Source of the DNA: Deltaproteobacteria bacterium
GTDB taxonomy: Bacteria > Desulfobacterota > Syntrophorhabdia > Syntrophorhabdales > Syntrophorhabdaceae
Assembly (NCBI GenBank): GCA_022711595.1
Contig: JAKLET010000003.1
Coordinates: 154,354-218,353 of the forward strand
Length of the DNA stretch: 64,000 bases
Direction: 5' to 3'
The position numbers and the translations under genes are program-made. The notes below the pieces were generated by a model. The model had not been told where the DNA came from. It saw only the letters and a program-made list of their open reading frames with translations, and ran no database searches. Positions within the stretch are counted from its first letter, which is position 1, and each line of letters opens with the position of its first letter. This document shows, piece after piece, positions 62,221 to 64,000 of this stretch.

Positions 62221-63819
62221 TTGGTTATGAAACGAGTGCTTGCATCTTCCCTGCTTGTGTTGTGTTTCCTTTTTTTTGCCTCAACATTTTGCCATAGCCA
62301 ATCACTTTTTGATCAGGGGCTCAAGGAGTTCAATGCCGAGAATTACGAGGAGGCCCTGCCTTATTTCCTTGAAGCGCGCTCCGCAGAAAAGGGATCTGCC
62401 AGGATAGCTTACTACATCGGCCTCACATATAAGGCAATGGAAAAGTACAAAGAGGCGGCAACATATTTCAGGGACGCGGTCACCCTGACACCCCGTGTCG
62501 ATGAAGCATTCGTGGAGCTCGTCGATGTTCTCTATTACACGAACAACAATATTGAAGCGGAGAAATGGCTGGCCGTAGCTGAAAAGGAGGGTTTCAGTTC
62601 GGCCCGCCTGCAGCTGCTAAAGGGTTTTGTCCTCGCGAAGGCAGGGAAGCGCGATGAGGCCATCAGGGCCTTTGAGAATGCCAAGAGGCTCGACCCGGGC
62701 CTGACCCAGCAGGCGGAGCTCCAGATCGCCGGCATCTATGCCCAGCAGGGGAAGTTCAAGGATGCGCAGGCGCGCCTTCGCACGACCATCACCCTCGACC
62801 CCGCGAGCGACCTGGCCCTTTACGCAAGGGACTATGAGAAGATCGTCGCTGACAGAGCGGAACGGGAAAAACCCTGGCGGTTCAGCATCGGCATGTCCTA
62901 CAAGTACGATACGAACGTCATCACCGTAGGAGAAGGACCGATGACGGATTATATCTCCCGCCAGGAGGACAGCGCCATCAACTTCGGTTTCCGCGTAGGC
63001 TACACGGCGCCTTTTTCCTTCAGAACGCCCTTTAGCCTTTCCGCCTACTACTCGATGTACACCGACAGGTACTTCGGGAAGATGTACACGCGCTCCGACG
63101 GTTCCCAGGGCAACCTCACCGAGTACAACAACATGACGAACACCATAAGCGTCGTACCCGGTTATTCCTTCGGCCGTTACGCTGTCAGCCTTCCCCTGAC
63201 CTACACCTACATCAGCCTCCAGGGTGTGAAGGGGAACAGCTTTTACAACGAGCTCAACTGGTTCAACCAGACGCGCTATATGGAAGGAAGGACGGTGGCC
63301 CCCACGTTCCGTTTTATCACCACGCCCAACAGTTTTGGGGAGGTCTTTTTCAGCTACATGCGCAAGAAATACTTCGACACCGAGCTTCACCCGGAACCGC
63401 CGGACGGGGAAGACCGCAGCGGACACAAACTGGCGGGCGGGATCGGCTGGAACTATTCGTTCAAGGAGAACAAGGGGTTTTTTACACTCAGGTACTCCTA
63501 CGCCGAGGACAAAACCATCGGCCAGAACTGGGTCAACACCGAGAACCGTTTCGGCGCGGACGTGCTCTACCCCATCATAGGGACGCTGAGGACCCAGGCG
63601 TCGGCGGAAGCGGCTTTTGTGAACTACACGTACGACAATACCTATTTCGGTTACAAAAGAAGGGACAATATCTATAACTTTTCCTTAGCGTTGATATACG
63701 GGGTGATGAAAGGCACCGATATCATCGTCCAGTATAACCGTTACATAAACCAGTCCAATATAGAGCTCTACGACTACACGAGAGATGTCTACATCCTGGG
63801 CATGGAATACCGGTTCTAG
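62221..63819 (+). CDS. Exported TPR protein with C-terminal outer-membrane beta-barrel
   Basis: 532 residues. Signal peptide (VLASSLLVLCFLFFASTFC), then about four to five TPR units (residues 30-210, for example YEEALPYFLEARS, YKAMEKYKEAATYFRDAV). A region of alternating polar/aromatic beta-strands follows from about 220 to the end (YKYDTNVITVGEGP, FRVGYTAPFSF, RNDNIYNFSLALIYG-type), closing with YILGMEYRF, the terminal Phe typical of outer-membrane barrels. The layout recalls Slam/DUF560-type modules. A FecR-domain gene follows in the same direction. Probably an outer-membrane assembly or export partner; substrate unknown. Confidence 0.78.
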   Translation: MVMKRVLASSLLVLCFLFFASTFCHSQSLFDQGLKEFNAENYEEALPYFLEARSAEKGSARIAYYIGLTYKAMEKYKEAATYFRDAVTLTPRVDEAFVELVDVLYYTNNNIEAEKWLAVAEKEGFSSARLQLLKGFVLAKAGKRDEAIRAFENAKRLDPGLTQQAELQIAGIYAQQGKFKDAQARLRTTITLDPASDLALYARDYEKIVADRAEREKPWRFSIGMSYKYDTNVITVGEGPMTDYISRQEDSAINFGFRVGYTAPFSFRTPFSLSAYYSMYTDRYFGKMYTRSDGSQGNLTEYNNMTNTISVVPGYSFGRYAVSLPLTYTYISLQGVKGNSFYNELNWFNQTRYMEGRTVAPTFRFITTPNSFGEVFFSYMRKKYFDTELHPEPPDGEDRSGHKLAGGIGWNYSFKENKGFFTLRYSYAEDKTIGQNWVNTENRFGADVLYPIIGTLRTQASAEAAFVNYTYDNTYFGYKRRDNIYNFSLALIYGVMKGTDIIVQYNRYINQSNIELYDYTRDVYILGMEYRF

Positions 63820-63884
63820 AGACCCGCAACTTTGGCAATGGCGGGTGAGGCATCCGCTTACCTGACAGTAAAGAGGTGACCGCC

Positions 63885-64000
63885 ATGAAAAAAACGTTTA
63901 TTACAGGCCTTCTTCTCGCATGCGGCCTGCTGTTCGTGATCTCCTCTCTTGCCGGAGCCGCACCCGTCGGCAAGATAACGAAGCTGGAGGGCAGGGTGGA
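63885..64000 (+). CDS. Exported FecR-domain protein, cut by the right window edge
   Basis: ATG at 63885 with GAGGTGA upstream, 65 bases after the barrel gene. The 38 visible codons give a signal peptide (MKKTFITGLLLACGLLFVIS, cleavage near AGAAP) and then VGKITKLEGRV, the start of a FecR domain. FecR domains sense or transmit signals in the periplasm, and FecR genes often follow TPR/barrel genes. The rest is beyond the window. Confidence 0.7.
   Translation, partial: MKKTFITGLLLACGLLFVISSLAGAAPVGKITKLEGRV

Overview
The window is a dense, moderately GC-rich bacterial chromosome segment with about 52 genes. It shows no prophage, transposase, plasmid or CRISPR signature. Gene content points to an anaerobic, deltaproteobacterium-like (syntroph or sulfate-reducer type) organism. 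The signs are a selenocysteine-containing SelD, a two-gene SufC/SufB-type Fe-S assembly locus, a glycolate/lactate-oxidase-like FAD plus Fe-S pair beside two near-duplicate acyl-CoA synthetases, a membrane polyferredoxin next to a DUF362 protein, DUF3786, a zinc-lid adenylate kinase and several PAS/GAF/FecR/TPR proteins. Assignment to a genus (for example Syntrophorhabdus) would be a guess.

Layout. 1-6.6 kb: a minus-strand translation operon thrS-infC-rpmI-rplT-pheS-pheT-ihfA in the classical E. coli order, with a good sigma70 promoter. 6.8-12.5 kb: an exported WD40/caspase-like protein, a divergent AlkD-like glycosylase and an orphan secretin-like protein. 12.6-15.4 kb: tRNA-Val(GAC) and clpB. 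15.7-20.1 kb: a secreted thaumatin-like protein, a TtuB/TtuA-like tRNA thiolation pair, a GAF/degenerate-GGDEF protein and mreB. 20.2-25 kb: UvrD-type helicase, adk, a TIM-barrel isomerase and an AEC transporter. 25.2-31.6 kb: the catabolic block of GlcD-like, GlcF-like and two acyl-CoA synthetases. 31.8-33.2 kb: a small protein and selD, whose true N-terminus lies across an in-frame UGA. 33.4-38.7 kb: a minus-strand operon htpX-rsmB-PASTA-rpe-DUF3786-persulfide-dioxygenase/rhodanese. 38.9-47.4 kb: a hybrid histidine kinase, polyferredoxin/DUF362, SufB/SufC and a molybdopterin oxidoreductase. 47.6-53.4 kb: DUF763, CCA-adding enzyme, a helical hypothetical and an SGNH/MBOAT acyltransferase pair. 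53.5-60.4 kb: mnmG, a QueG-like protein and carAB. 60.6-64 kb: a 50-residue protein, an FmdB zinc ribbon, a class-II cyclic-nucleotide phosphodiesterase-like protein, a TPR/beta-barrel protein and a FecR-domain protein cut by the window edge.

The most unusual feature is non-coding. Six of the seven convergent gene junctions, and several co-directional gaps, hold long inverted repeats. Their arms are degenerate short words repeated in tandem with a strict 7-bp period (GGTNATR or CGTNARR) or 9-bp period (like GCTTGAACC). Three minus-strand genes take their stop codon from inside such a word. A second trend is that several sigma70-like promoters have their -10 box 5-8 bases before the start codon with no ribosome-binding site, which implies leaderless mRNAs. 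Smaller points of interest are the selenocysteine/SECIS signal in selD, an ATA start for infC, and a ThrS without its TGS domain.
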